A DNA stretch of 23,679 nt from an uncultured Garciella sp. (GTDB lineage Bacteria > Bacillota > Clostridia > Eubacteriales > Garciellaceae): positions 1 to 23,679 of the forward strand of contig USMD01000017.1 in NCBI GenBank assembly GCA_900555725.1, given 5' to 3'. This document shows, piece by piece, positions 1 through 6,314 of this stretch. The notes beneath the pieces were generated by a model. The model was not told the origin of the DNA, made no database searches, and saw only the letters and a program-made list of their open reading frames with translations. Made by a program: the position numbers and the translations under genes. How positions within the stretch are numbered: position 1 is the stretch's first letter; each line of letters starts with the position of its first letter.

Positions 1-42
1 CGCGTAAGATCGTCGGCAGCGTCAGATGTGTATAAGAGACAG
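1..42 (+). other. Illumina Nextera adapter and index (artefact)
   Basis: Bases 10-42 are the 33-nt Nextera read-1 transposase adapter, starting TCGTCGGCAGCGTC and ending in the Tn5 mosaic end AGATGTGTATAAGAGACAG. The preceding eight bases, GCGTAAGA (2-9), match the i5 index that I recall as S517/N517, and base 1 is the last C of the P5 sequence. This is library sequence left on a contig end. It is not genomic and should be trimmed. Confidence 0.97.
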
Positions 43-64
43 AAGTAATAGCATGCTATTACTT
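43..64. repeat. Perfect 22-bp palindrome next to the adapter
   Basis: The arm AAGTAATAGCA is followed immediately by its exact reverse complement with no loop. It begins at the first base after the adapter. It may be a genuine palindromic site upstream of the regulator, or a fold-back copy made during library construction, in which case only the right arm (54-64) is genomic. Confidence 0.8.
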
Positions 65-115
65 TTAATTATAGAAGTTAAAATTTTCACTATTATTAGT
101 TAGTAGGTGATATAA

Positions 116-553
116 ATGTTTAATAAAAGATTGAAATTTTTAGTTGCGGAAAACAAAATAGGAATTGCTAAAAAACTTGTAGATATATTAACACTAAAAA
201 ACATTAATATACTAAAAATGGAAATAAATCCACCATACATATCAGTAGAGATAGAAGGAAAGAAAAATATTGGACTGGATTTTGGAAGGTGGATAAAACA
301 AGAAATTGAAGAAATTTTAGATGTCTTCGAATTAGATTTGCTAGATTTTGAAAGAAGAGCAAAAGAACTTCAAACAGTAATTAATAGTATGAATATTGGA
401 GTGATTGCTGTTGGAAAAAATGGAGAGATATTATATTACAATAGTAAAGCTGCAAATTTATTTAATATTATTTCCGAAGAGAATAGTATTAACATAAATA
501 AAATAATTCCTAAAGATATATATAATCCTAAAATAGATAAAAAAATAAATTAG
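116..553 (+). CDS. tyrR-like: TyrR-family regulator, N-terminal part (ACT + PAS), frameshifted
   Basis: This is the amino-terminal fragment of a TyrR-type activator. Residues 1 to about 70 look like the TyrR ACT domain (start LKFLVAENKIGIAKKLVDIL), which binds aromatic amino acids. From about residue 83 a PAS domain begins (TVINSMNIGVIAV, then YYNSKAANLFNI) and is cut off at residue 145. The start has AGGTGA at 105-110 and ATG at 116. The frame closes at TAG 551-553, just after a run of seven A (539-545). Reading on in the -1 frame from that run removes the stop and joins directly to the PAS remainder and AAA+ domain of the next entry. The joined protein would be about 520 residues, close to the 513 or so of E. 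coli TyrR. Either one A is missing from the assembly or the gene is broken or phase-variable. Confidence 0.85.
   Translation: MFNKRLKFLVAENKIGIAKKLVDILTLKNINILKMEINPPYISVEIEGKKNIGLDFGRWIKQEIEEILDVFELDLLDFERRAKELQTVINSMNIGVIAVGKNGEILYYNSKAANLFNIISEENSININKIIPKDIYNPKIDKKIN
539..545 (+). other. A7 run at the frameshift in the regulator gene
   Basis: Seven A residues lie where the two parts of the regulator change frame. One extra A would give a continuous 521-codon frame (116-1677). The phase is GAT AAA AAA ATA, so the tandem slippery heptamer of programmed -1 frameshifting (X XXY YYZ) is not in register. RNA polymerase slippage, contraction of the tract, or an assembly error remain possible. 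Confidence 0.75.
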
Positions 554-573
554 GAATAGAATTCACAGAGAAA

Positions 574-1677
574 ATGAAAAATAAAGAGTTGAATTTGATT
601 ATTGATATCAAGCTTATTAAAGATCAACAGGAAAATAAAACGGGAGCTTTATTCATATTAAGAGAGATGGAAGAAGTAAGACGACTAGTACAATCATTGT
701 CAAGACCTTTTATGAACAACTTTGAAGATATCATAGGAAAGTCAAAATCTATTAAAGATACCAAATTATTAGCGAAATTAGTTGCTAAAACCAACTCTAA
801 TGTAATGATTCTAGGGGAAAGTGGAACTGGAAAAGAATTATTTGCAAGAGCAATACATTTAAGTAGTAATAGGGCAGATGGTCCATTTGTGGCGATAAAT
901 TGTTCAGCTGTACCAGATAGTCTAATAGAAAGTGAATTTTTTGGATACGAAAAAGGTGCTTTTACGGGAGCCAGAAGTTCCGGGAAACAAGGATTGTTTC
1001 AATTAGCAACTAATGGAACTATTTTTCTTGATGAAATAGGAGATTTACCAATTCATTTGCAGGCTAAAATTTTAAGGGCAATTCAAGAAAAAAAGATTCG
1101 ACGCATAGGGGGGCAAAAAGAAATTTCTATTAATGTGAGGATTATATCAGCAACCCATCGAAATCTACAAAAAATGGTCAAAGAAGAAACCTTTAGGGAA
1201 GATCTGTATTATCGTTTAAATGTCGTTCCAATCCATATACCACCCCTAAGGGAAAGAAAAGAAGATATACCTTTATTAGCAAGATATTTTATTCGTACGT
1301 TAAGTGAAGAGATGGGAGGAGGAAGTATCAAGGAAATAACACAAGAAGCTTTAAATGAACTAATACATTATCATTGGCCGGGAAATGTAAGAGAATTAGA
1401 AAATATTATGGAAAGAGCAAGTATCTTTGCAAAGGATAAAATACAATCAAAACATTTGATGATACAAAATAAAAATAAAGAAGATTTACAGAAAAATTTT
1501 ACTAAAGATGATAATAAAATTGAGCTACCAGTGGAGTTATACAAAATAATTAGAGATATTGAGTATGTATATATTAATGAGGCAAATAAGAAGTTTCATT
1601 CTTCAAGAGAGGTAGCTAAAGCTTTAGGAATATCTCATACAACTGTGATAAAAAAACTAAAGCAGTATAGATTATAG
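574..1677 (+). CDS. tyrR-like: TyrR-family sigma54 activator, AAA+ and Fis-type HTH part
   Basis: This is the carboxy-terminal part of the same regulator. Residues 1 to about 40 finish the PAS domain. The AAA+ sigma54-interaction domain has Walker A GESGTGK (81-87), an intact GAFTGA loop (128-133) that contacts sigma54, Walker B with FLDE (151-154), and the REDLYYRLNV and PPLRERKEDI motifs. The last 25 or so residues, SSREVAKALGISHTTVIKKL, are a TyrR/Fis helix-turn-helix. E. coli TyrR lacks GAFTGA and works with sigma70, so this one is expected to be a true sigma54 enhancer-binding protein. The ATG at 574 has no convincing ribosome binding site, and the reading frame is open upstream to the A7 run, so 574 is probably not a natural start. 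The neighbouring tpl gene and operator array point to tyrosine-responsive control of tpl. Confidence 0.9.
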   Translation: MKNKELNLIIDIKLIKDQQENKTGALFILREMEEVRRLVQSLSRPFMNNFEDIIGKSKSIKDTKLLAKLVAKTNSNVMILGESGTGKELFARAIHLSSNRADGPFVAINCSAVPDSLIESEFFGYEKGAFTGARSSGKQGLFQLATNGTIFLDEIGDLPIHLQAKILRAIQEKKIRRIGGQKEISINVRIISATHRNLQKMVKEETFREDLYYRLNVVPIHIPPLRERKEDIPLLARYFIRTLSEEMGGGSIKEITQEALNELIHYHWPGNVRELENIMERASIFAKDKIQSKHLMIQNKNKEDLQKNFTKDDNKIELPVELYKIIRDIEYVYINEANKKFHSSREVAKALGISHTTVIKKLKQYRL

Positions 1678-1678
1678 T

Positions 1679-1758
1679 TGTAAATGATGTTTACAGCTTG
1701 GAAAGTATGATTACAAGTAGTGGAATATATGTTTACAGCTATGTAATCGGATTCATAG
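1679..1758 (+). promoter_or_regulatory. TyrR-box-like operator array (upstream activating sites of tpl)
   Basis: Three imperfect palindromes share the form TGKAAW-N5-WTTACA. They lie at 1679-1695 (TGTAAA/TTTACA, perfect arms), 1699-1715 (TGGAAA/ATTACA) and 1721-1737 (TGGAAT/TTTACA). A fourth left half, TGTAAT, is at 1742-1747 with a degenerate right half. The starts are 20, 22 and 21 bp apart, about two helical turns each, so all sites face the same side of the DNA. The E. coli TyrR box is TGTAAA-N6-TTTACA, so the match is close but one base shorter in the spacer. The array starts two bases after the regulator stop codon and ends about 70 bp upstream of the predicted tpl transcription start. 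Confidence 0.75.
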
Positions 1759-1797
1759 AATAAAGCGTAGAATGTAGATTTTCTATGCTTTATTTTT
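1759..1797 (+). terminator. Intrinsic terminator of the regulator gene
   Basis: The stem TAAAGCGTAGAA (1761-1772) pairs with TTCTATGCTTTA (1781-1792), with one G-U pair and an 8-nt loop. The stem can extend with A-T pairs into the run of T that follows (1793-1797). It separates the regulator transcript from tpl and lies between the operator array and the sigma54 promoter. Confidence 0.8.
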
Positions 1798-1798
1798 A

Positions 1799-1814
1799 TG
1801 GCATGCTTATTGCA
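1799..1814 (+). promoter_or_regulatory. Sigma54 (-24/-12) promoter of tpl
   Basis: TGGCATGCTTATTGCA fits the consensus TGGCACG-N4-TTGCW with a single substitution. GG is at 1800-1801 and GC at 1812-1813, with the required 10-base spacing. Transcription should start near 1825, leaving a leader of about 40 nt before tpl. The upstream gene encodes a GAFTGA-containing activator and the operator array lies about 75-145 bp upstream, the usual enhancer distance. Confidence 0.85.
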
Positions 1815-1864
1815 ATATACATAGGTAATTAAAAAATAATAAATAAAAAGAGGAGGAATTTATA

Positions 1865-3244
1865 ATGGATTTAAGAAATTATCCAGCAGAACCTTTTAGA
1901 ATCAAATCAGTAGAAACAGTTAAGATGATTAACAGAGCACAGAGGGAGAAAGTTATAAAAGAAGCAGGCTATAATACATTTTTGATTAATTCTGAGGATG
2001 TATATATTGATTTATTAACAGATAGTGGTACAAATGCTATGAGTGATAATCAATGGTCTGGAATAATGGTAGGTGATGAAGCTTATGCTGGAAGTAAAAA
2101 CTTTTTCCATCTAGAAGACACTGTAAAAGACGTTTTTGGATTTAAACATTTAGTACCTACTCATCAAGGGCGAGGCGCAGAAAATATACTATCAAGAATT
2201 TGTATAAAAGAAGGACAATATGTTCCAGGGAATATGTATTTTACAACTACAAAATATCATCAAGAAGCAAATGGTGGAATATTTGTTGATGTAATAAGAG
2301 ATGAAGCACATGACGCAGCACTAAATGTACCTTTTAAAGGCGATATTGACTTAAATAAGTTAGAAACGCTAATTAACGAAAAGGGTGCAGAAAACATAGC
2401 CTATGTCTGCTTAGCAGTAACTGTAAACCTAGCAGGCGGGCAGCCAGTTTCTATGAAAAATATGAGAGAAGTAAGAGAATTAACAGCAAAACATGGAATA
2501 AAAGTATTTTTCGACGCTACACGATGTGTGGAGAATGCATATTTTATAAAAGAACAAGAAGAAGGTTACCAAGATAAATCTATAAAAAAGATCATGAATG
2601 AAATGTTCAGCTATGCTGATGGTGCAACAATGAGTGGTAAAAAAGATGGGATAGTAAACATAGGTGGATTTTTAGCAATGAATGATGAAGACCTATTCTT
2701 AGATGCAAAAGAACTAGTAGTAGTATTTGAAGGTATGCCTTCATACGGCGGTATGGCTGGCAGGGATATGGAAGCACTTTCAATTGGACTTAATGAAGCA
2801 ATGCAATTTGAGTATATCGAACATAGGGTTAAGCAAGTAAGATATTTAGGTGAAAAACTAAAAGAAGCTGGCGTGCCAATCGTTGAACCTGTAGGTGGAC
2901 ACGCGGTATTCCTAGATGCAAGAAGATTTTGTCCACATCTAACACAAGATGAGTTTCCAGCACAATCATTAGCAGCAAACTTATATTTAGAATCAGGTGT
3001 AAGATCTATGGAAAGAGGTATTATATCAGCAGGTAGAAATATAAAAACTGGAGATCATAATAGACCAAAATTAGAAACCGTAAGACTTACTATTCCTAGA
3101 AGAGTATATACTTATAAACACATGGATGTAGTAGCAGATGCTGTAATTGATCTTTATAACAAACGTGACCAAATAAAAGGATTAAAATTTGTTTATGAGC
3201 CAAAGCAACTAAGATTCTTTACGGCTAGATTTGAAGAAATTTAG
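1865..3244 (+). CDS. tpl: Tyrosine phenol-lyase (beta-tyrosinase)
   Basis: This PLP enzyme of the beta-eliminating lyase family converts L-tyrosine and water to phenol, pyruvate and ammonia in the cytoplasm. Its 459 residues align end to end with the Citrobacter freundii enzyme (456) with an offset of three. The PLP lysine is K260 in TMSGKK. The cofactor-site residues D217 and R220 (FFDATR) and the substrate-side residues T127, M382 and R384 (VRSMERG) and F451 are present. These match the phenol-lyase pattern rather than tryptophanase. AGGAGG at 1851-1856 lies 8 nt before the ATG. It is the first gene after a sigma54 promoter and is probably induced by tyrosine through the adjacent TyrR-like activator. 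A weak hairpin separates it from the NhaC-type transporter gene. Pyruvate formed here could feed energy metabolism, with phenol excreted. Confidence 0.96.
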   Translation: MDLRNYPAEPFRIKSVETVKMINRAQREKVIKEAGYNTFLINSEDVYIDLLTDSGTNAMSDNQWSGIMVGDEAYAGSKNFFHLEDTVKDVFGFKHLVPTHQGRGAENILSRICIKEGQYVPGNMYFTTTKYHQEANGGIFVDVIRDEAHDAALNVPFKGDIDLNKLETLINEKGAENIAYVCLAVTVNLAGGQPVSMKNMREVRELTAKHGIKVFFDATRCVENAYFIKEQEEGYQDKSIKKIMNEMFSYADGATMSGKKDGIVNIGGFLAMNDEDLFLDAKELVVVFEGMPSYGGMAGRDMEALSIGLNEAMQFEYIEHRVKQVRYLGEKLKEAGVPIVEPVGGHAVFLDARRFCPHLTQDEFPAQSLAANLYLESGVRSMERGIISAGRNIKTGDHNRPKLETVRLTIPRRVYTYKHMDVVADAVIDLYNKRDQIKGLKFVYEPKQLRFFTARFEEI

Positions 3245-3269
3245 ATTTAAGGGAGTAGAAAATTAAAGA

Positions 3270-3303
3270 CTTATTGGATAGATAAAAATATCTATCCAAT
3301 AAG
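3270..3303 (+). terminator. Perfect 15-bp hairpin after tpl
   Basis: CTTATTGGATAGATA (3270-3284) and its exact reverse complement (3289-3303) flank an AAAA loop. The tract that follows, ATTTATT, is only partly T-rich, so termination may be incomplete, which would lower rather than abolish expression of the transporter gene downstream. It could also protect the 3' end of the tpl mRNA. Confidence 0.6.
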
Positions 3304-3412
3304 ATTTATTATCTGAAAAGAAAATTTATAAAAATCTCAATCAATGTAATGAATTATATTTGAGTATTACACACTACTTATAGGATAGACAATAATACTA
3401 CTGGAGGGAGAT

Positions 3413-4840
3413 GTGGAAAAAAGGATGGACAAAGAAAAAAGTGGTAGGATTCCTAGTACTAAAGAAGCGACTATAGCTTTAATATTAGTAATCATAGCTA
3501 TTTTAGTTTCCTTGCAGACTGCTCTTGTGTTAGAAATAGCCTTAGTTTTTGGTACTATTATGGCGACCTTAGTTGCATTCTATTTAGGAAATAAATGGGA
3601 TACTATACAAGAAGGAATGATACAGGGAATCAAGAATGGTATGGGAGCAATTCTAATACTTATTGTTATAGGGATGGTAATAGGAACTTGGATTCTTGGG
3701 GGCACCATACAAACAATGATTTACTATGGTTTGAATATATTATCACCAGGTATATTTTTACCTGCAGCCTTCATTCTCTGTGCAATAACTTCCTTATTAA
3801 TAGGTAGTTCCCTTGGAACAATGGCTACAATGGGAATTGTACTTATAGGAGTTTCCGAAGGGTTAGGGATACCAAAAGGTTTGGCTGCCGGTGCAATAGT
3901 TGCTGGATCAATGTTTGGAGACAAAGTATCCCCTATGTCAGATTCTACAAACTTAACTGCCGCAATGGCAGGAACAAACTTATTTAGTCATGTAAAATCC
4001 ATGCTTTATGTTTTGGGGCCAGCTGCCCTTATAAGTATAGCAGTCTATGCGATAATGGGTGGATCATATGCTTCTGGCGGAGAAATGGATAATGCATTAG
4101 TATCAGAAATTTTAGCCACCTTAAAATCAAATTTTAATATAAGTGCGCTAACTCTAATTTCACCAGCAATAGTTATTATTCTATCTATAAAGAAAGTACC
4201 TGCTATACCAGCATTAGTTGTTAGTTTTTTAACATCAAGTATATTTGCAGTATTAACCCAAGGTGCAGGATTTGAAGACATCATAAATGTTGGAGCAACT
4301 GGATATGTTGCTGAAACAGGACATGAATTAATAGATGGATTATTAACCCAAGGCGGTATTTTATCAATGATGAGTACAGTGGCAATAATTACTGTGGGTA
4401 CAGCAATGGGTGGTATATTAGAGAAAATAGGCGTACTTCAAGTATTACTAAATGCAATGATGGAACGTGTAAAGAAGCCAAGAGATTTAATCTTTGTAAC
4501 TTTAGCTTCTACATATGTTATGTTATTAGCCACCGGTGAAATGATGGTATCCATTATCGTACCTGGAAGAACCCTAGATCCTGCCTATAGAAAGCTAAAA
4601 GTAAACAGCTCAGTATTATCTAGAACATTAGAGACAGCAGCTACTTTAGGATGTGGTATTTTACCATGGGGAGTTGTTTCGGTATATGCTAGAGGGGTTT
4701 TAGGAGTTGGATTAGAATATATTCCATATGCATTTTTAGGATTTTTAGCACCGATAATCGCAATAATTTTTGCCATTACAGGATTTGCTACATTTCGGGT
4801 TAAAGATGAGGAAGAAAAAAGTGTAATAACAAATGCATAA
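3413..4840 (+). CDS. nhaC-like: NhaC-family Na+/H+ antiporter-like transporter (tyrosine import candidate)
   Basis: This 475-residue membrane protein has about 11-12 hydrophobic segments. The NhaC signature is clear: GDKVSPMSDSTNLTAAMAGT at about residues 170-190, and in the second half MMVSIIVPGRTLDPAY, LSRTLETA and LPWGVVSVYARGVLGV. Classical members exchange Na+ for H+, but relatives such as the malate-lactate exchanger MleN carry organic substrates. The position behind tpl makes tyrosine uptake, or removal of a product or of Na+, a reasonable inference without direct proof. I take the GTG at 3413 because GGAGGG (3403-3408) lies 4 nt upstream. The in-frame ATG at 3425 would be 16 nt away. 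No clear sigma54 promoter lies directly upstream, so it may depend on read-through from tpl. Confidence 0.85.
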   Translation: MEKRMDKEKSGRIPSTKEATIALILVIIAILVSLQTALVLEIALVFGTIMATLVAFYLGNKWDTIQEGMIQGIKNGMGAILILIVIGMVIGTWILGGTIQTMIYYGLNILSPGIFLPAAFILCAITSLLIGSSLGTMATMGIVLIGVSEGLGIPKGLAAGAIVAGSMFGDKVSPMSDSTNLTAAMAGTNLFSHVKSMLYVLGPAALISIAVYAIMGGSYASGGEMDNALVSEILATLKSNFNISALTLISPAIVIILSIKKVPAIPALVVSFLTSSIFAVLTQGAGFEDIINVGATGYVAETGHELIDGLLTQGGILSMMSTVAIITVGTAMGGILEKIGVLQVLLNAMMERVKKPRDLIFVTLASTYVMLLATGEMMVSIIVPGRTLDPAYRKLKVNSSVLSRTLETAATLGCGILPWGVVSVYARGVLGVGLEYIPYAFLGFLAPIIAIIFAITGFATFRVKDEEEKSVITNA

Positions 4841-4969
4841 TCATATAGCAGAAGAAAAAAATTTGATCTAAATTGAATGACTATTTATCAAATGATGTTG
4901 ATAAAGAATGGATCTGTGACAATGAAGCAGTTTGTCAAATATAATATACTGAATTATCTAGTTTCACTC

Positions 4970-5027
4970 CTCACTGATGATTTTTGGTTGCATCTAATTA
5001 ATTCGACATTTTGGGGTGAAACTTTTT
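4970..5027 (+). terminator. Long-loop intrinsic terminator after the NhaC-type gene
   Basis: AGTTTCACTCC (4970-4980) pairs with GGGGTGAAACT (5013-5023), 11 bp with one G-U pair. A run of T follows (5023-5027) and a second T run after that. The 32-nt loop is unusual, so confidence is moderate. Confidence 0.45.
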
Positions 5028-5140
5028 CTGATTTTTAGCAAAATTCAATGATTTAAAATTGTGAAATTTGCTTAGTTAGTTAAAGTAATGGTGAAAGTTT
5101 TATGTAAGTAACTTTTAAAAGAAAAAGCTTTTGAAATCAA

Positions 5141-5168
5141 TGTCTTATCTTCCCCTTTATAGTATAAT
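5141..5168 (+). promoter_or_regulatory. Possible sigma-A promoter
   Basis: A perfect -10 TATAAT (5163-5168) lies 24 bp before the next start codon. The -35 candidate TGTCTT (5141-5146, 16-bp spacer) is poor, so only the -10 is convincing. Confidence 0.35.
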
Positions 5169-5191
5169 AATAGTAAACGTGGGAAAGGACG

Positions 5192-6178
5192 ATGAAAATG
5201 GAGGTTGGAAAACTACCAACAGAACTTCTAGAACAAAAAATACTTTCAAAAATAAGGCCCAGTAGAAAAGAAATCCTAGTCGGAGCAGGAGTAGGAGAAG
5301 ATTGTTCTGTCATAGACTTTGGAGACGAAGTATGTGTATTGTCTACAGATCCTATTACAGGAGCCTCAAAGGGAATCGGAAAATTAGCCATACATATTTC
5401 TTGTAATGATGTAGCCTCCAATGGAGTAGAACCTATTGCTATCCTACTTACCATTTTAGCTCCTGAAAGTGCAAGATTAGAGGAGATTGCCCAGGTGTTA
5501 GAGGAAGCTAAGGAAACCGCAGCTCAATTAAATGTAGAAATTATAGGAGGACATACCGAAGTTTCTGCTGCCGTAAATCGAATGATTGTATCTACCACTT
5601 GTATAGGAAAAGGGAAAAAGCAATCTATGGTTACCAGCCATGGGGCCCAGCCAGGGGACGATGTCTTGATGACCAAATGGGTGGGATTGGAAGGCTCTGC
5701 TATTTTAGCTCAAGACCGGGAAGAGGAATTAAAAGAAGTGCTTTCCACCGACCTATTAGAAGAGGCTAAGGGCTATATGAGTTATATCAGTGTGCTAAAA
5801 GAAGGGATGCTGGCAGGTCGGATAGGAGCTACTGCTATGCATGATGTTACCGAAGGAGGGCTTTTAGGAGCTCTATGGGAGATAGCAGCAGCCTCGAAGA
5901 TAGGGGTAGAGATTGAAGAAACCCTCATTCCCCTTACAGAGGCTACCCGAAAGATTTGTGAGTACTTTAAAATCAATCCTTTGGGTCTAATTTCCAGTGG
6001 GGTAATGTTGATTACCACCCATAATACGGAAAAATTACTATCCGCCTTTAGGGAAAGAGGAATGCAAGTTACTAAAATTGGAAGGGTAGTTGAAGGGCAA
6101 TCGGTATTGATCGAGGATGGAGAGAGGATTCCCTTAACTCCCCCAGAGGCTGATGAATTATTTAAAGTAATAGATTGA
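5192..6178 (+). CDS. AIR synthase (PurM)/HypE-like family protein, substrate unknown
   Basis: This 328-residue protein has the PurM/HypE/SelD ATP-binding fold. The N-terminal half has VGAGVGEDCSVIDFG, then LSTDPITGASKGIGKLA and HISCNDVASNGVEP, the phosphate and Mg-binding motifs of the family. The C-terminal half has AMHDVTEGGLLGALWEIA and a substrate-side LGLISSGVMLI segment. HypE ends in a conserved PRIC-type cysteine tail that carries the thiocarboxamide. Here the end is DELFKVID with no cysteine, so this is not HypE. No hyp or hydrogenase genes are nearby, and PurM itself would normally lie in a pur operon. GGGAAAGGA (5180-5188) precedes the ATG at 5192, and a second ATG at 5198 is also possible. 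ATP-dependent dehydration or phosphorylation of a small molecule is all that can be inferred. Confidence 0.85.
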   Translation: MKMEVGKLPTELLEQKILSKIRPSRKEILVGAGVGEDCSVIDFGDEVCVLSTDPITGASKGIGKLAIHISCNDVASNGVEPIAILLTILAPESARLEEIAQVLEEAKETAAQLNVEIIGGHTEVSAAVNRMIVSTTCIGKGKKQSMVTSHGAQPGDDVLMTKWVGLEGSAILAQDREEELKEVLSTDLLEEAKGYMSYISVLKEGMLAGRIGATAMHDVTEGGLLGALWEIAAASKIGVEIEETLIPLTEATRKICEYFKINPLGLISSGVMLITTHNTEKLLSAFRERGMQVTKIGRVVEGQSVLIEDGERIPLTPPEADELFKVID

Positions 6179-6189
6179 TTTTATTATTG

Positions 6190-6261
6190 TAAAAAAGAGG
6201 ACATTTGTGGAGCAGCGTAGTGAAGACATCTAGCCTTAAATGAATCAAAAGCAGTTAAAAT
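6190..6261 (+). repeat. Dispersed intergenic repeat, copy 1
   Basis: About 72 bases, including AGCAGCGTAGTGAAGACATC, align at roughly 70% (by eye) with 20173-20247 upstream of rph. The conserved core is AGCRYAGTGAAGAYATCTA. It contains no open frame, and each copy sits in the 5' region of a gene. Confidence 0.6.
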
Positions 6262-6270
6262 AAAAAACTA

Positions 6271-6299
6271 TAGACAAAACCCTGCACTTATGATACACT
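6271..6299 (+). promoter_or_regulatory. Sigma-A promoter of the pyr operon
   Basis: TAGACA (6271-6276), a 17-bp spacer and TACACT (6294-6299) give a good promoter. Transcription would start near 6306, just before the PyrR-binding leader. The operon leader would then be about 165 nt. Confidence 0.6.
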
Positions 6300-6314
6300 A
6301 GAAAAAACAAAAAA

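Larger units (their letters stand above)
4841..5191. other. 351-bp A/T-rich intergenic region
   Basis: No open frame with a ribosome binding site is apparent. It contains the long-loop terminator at 4970-5027 and a likely promoter for the next gene near 5141-5168. I see nothing else beyond A/T-rich sequence. It also marks a boundary: the tyrosine cluster to its left looks more A/T-rich in codon use than the pyrimidine region to its right (judged by eye). Confidence 0.6.

Noticed and set aside
536..547. Programmed -1 ribosomal frameshift in the regulator
   Set aside because: The phase is T AAA AAA rather than X XXY YYZ with A in the first place, and no obvious pseudoknot follows. Only single-tRNA slippage or polymerase slippage remains possible.
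1865..3244. Tryptophanase (tnaA) as the identity of the lyase
   Set aside because: End-to-end agreement with tyrosine phenol-lyase, including VRSMERG and the C-terminal FFTARF, favours tpl.
3345..3371. TyrR-box-like halves TGTAAT and ATTACA upstream of the NhaC-type gene
   Set aside because: The halves do not pair at the 17-bp spacing and the partners are degenerate. They are common words in A/T-rich DNA.
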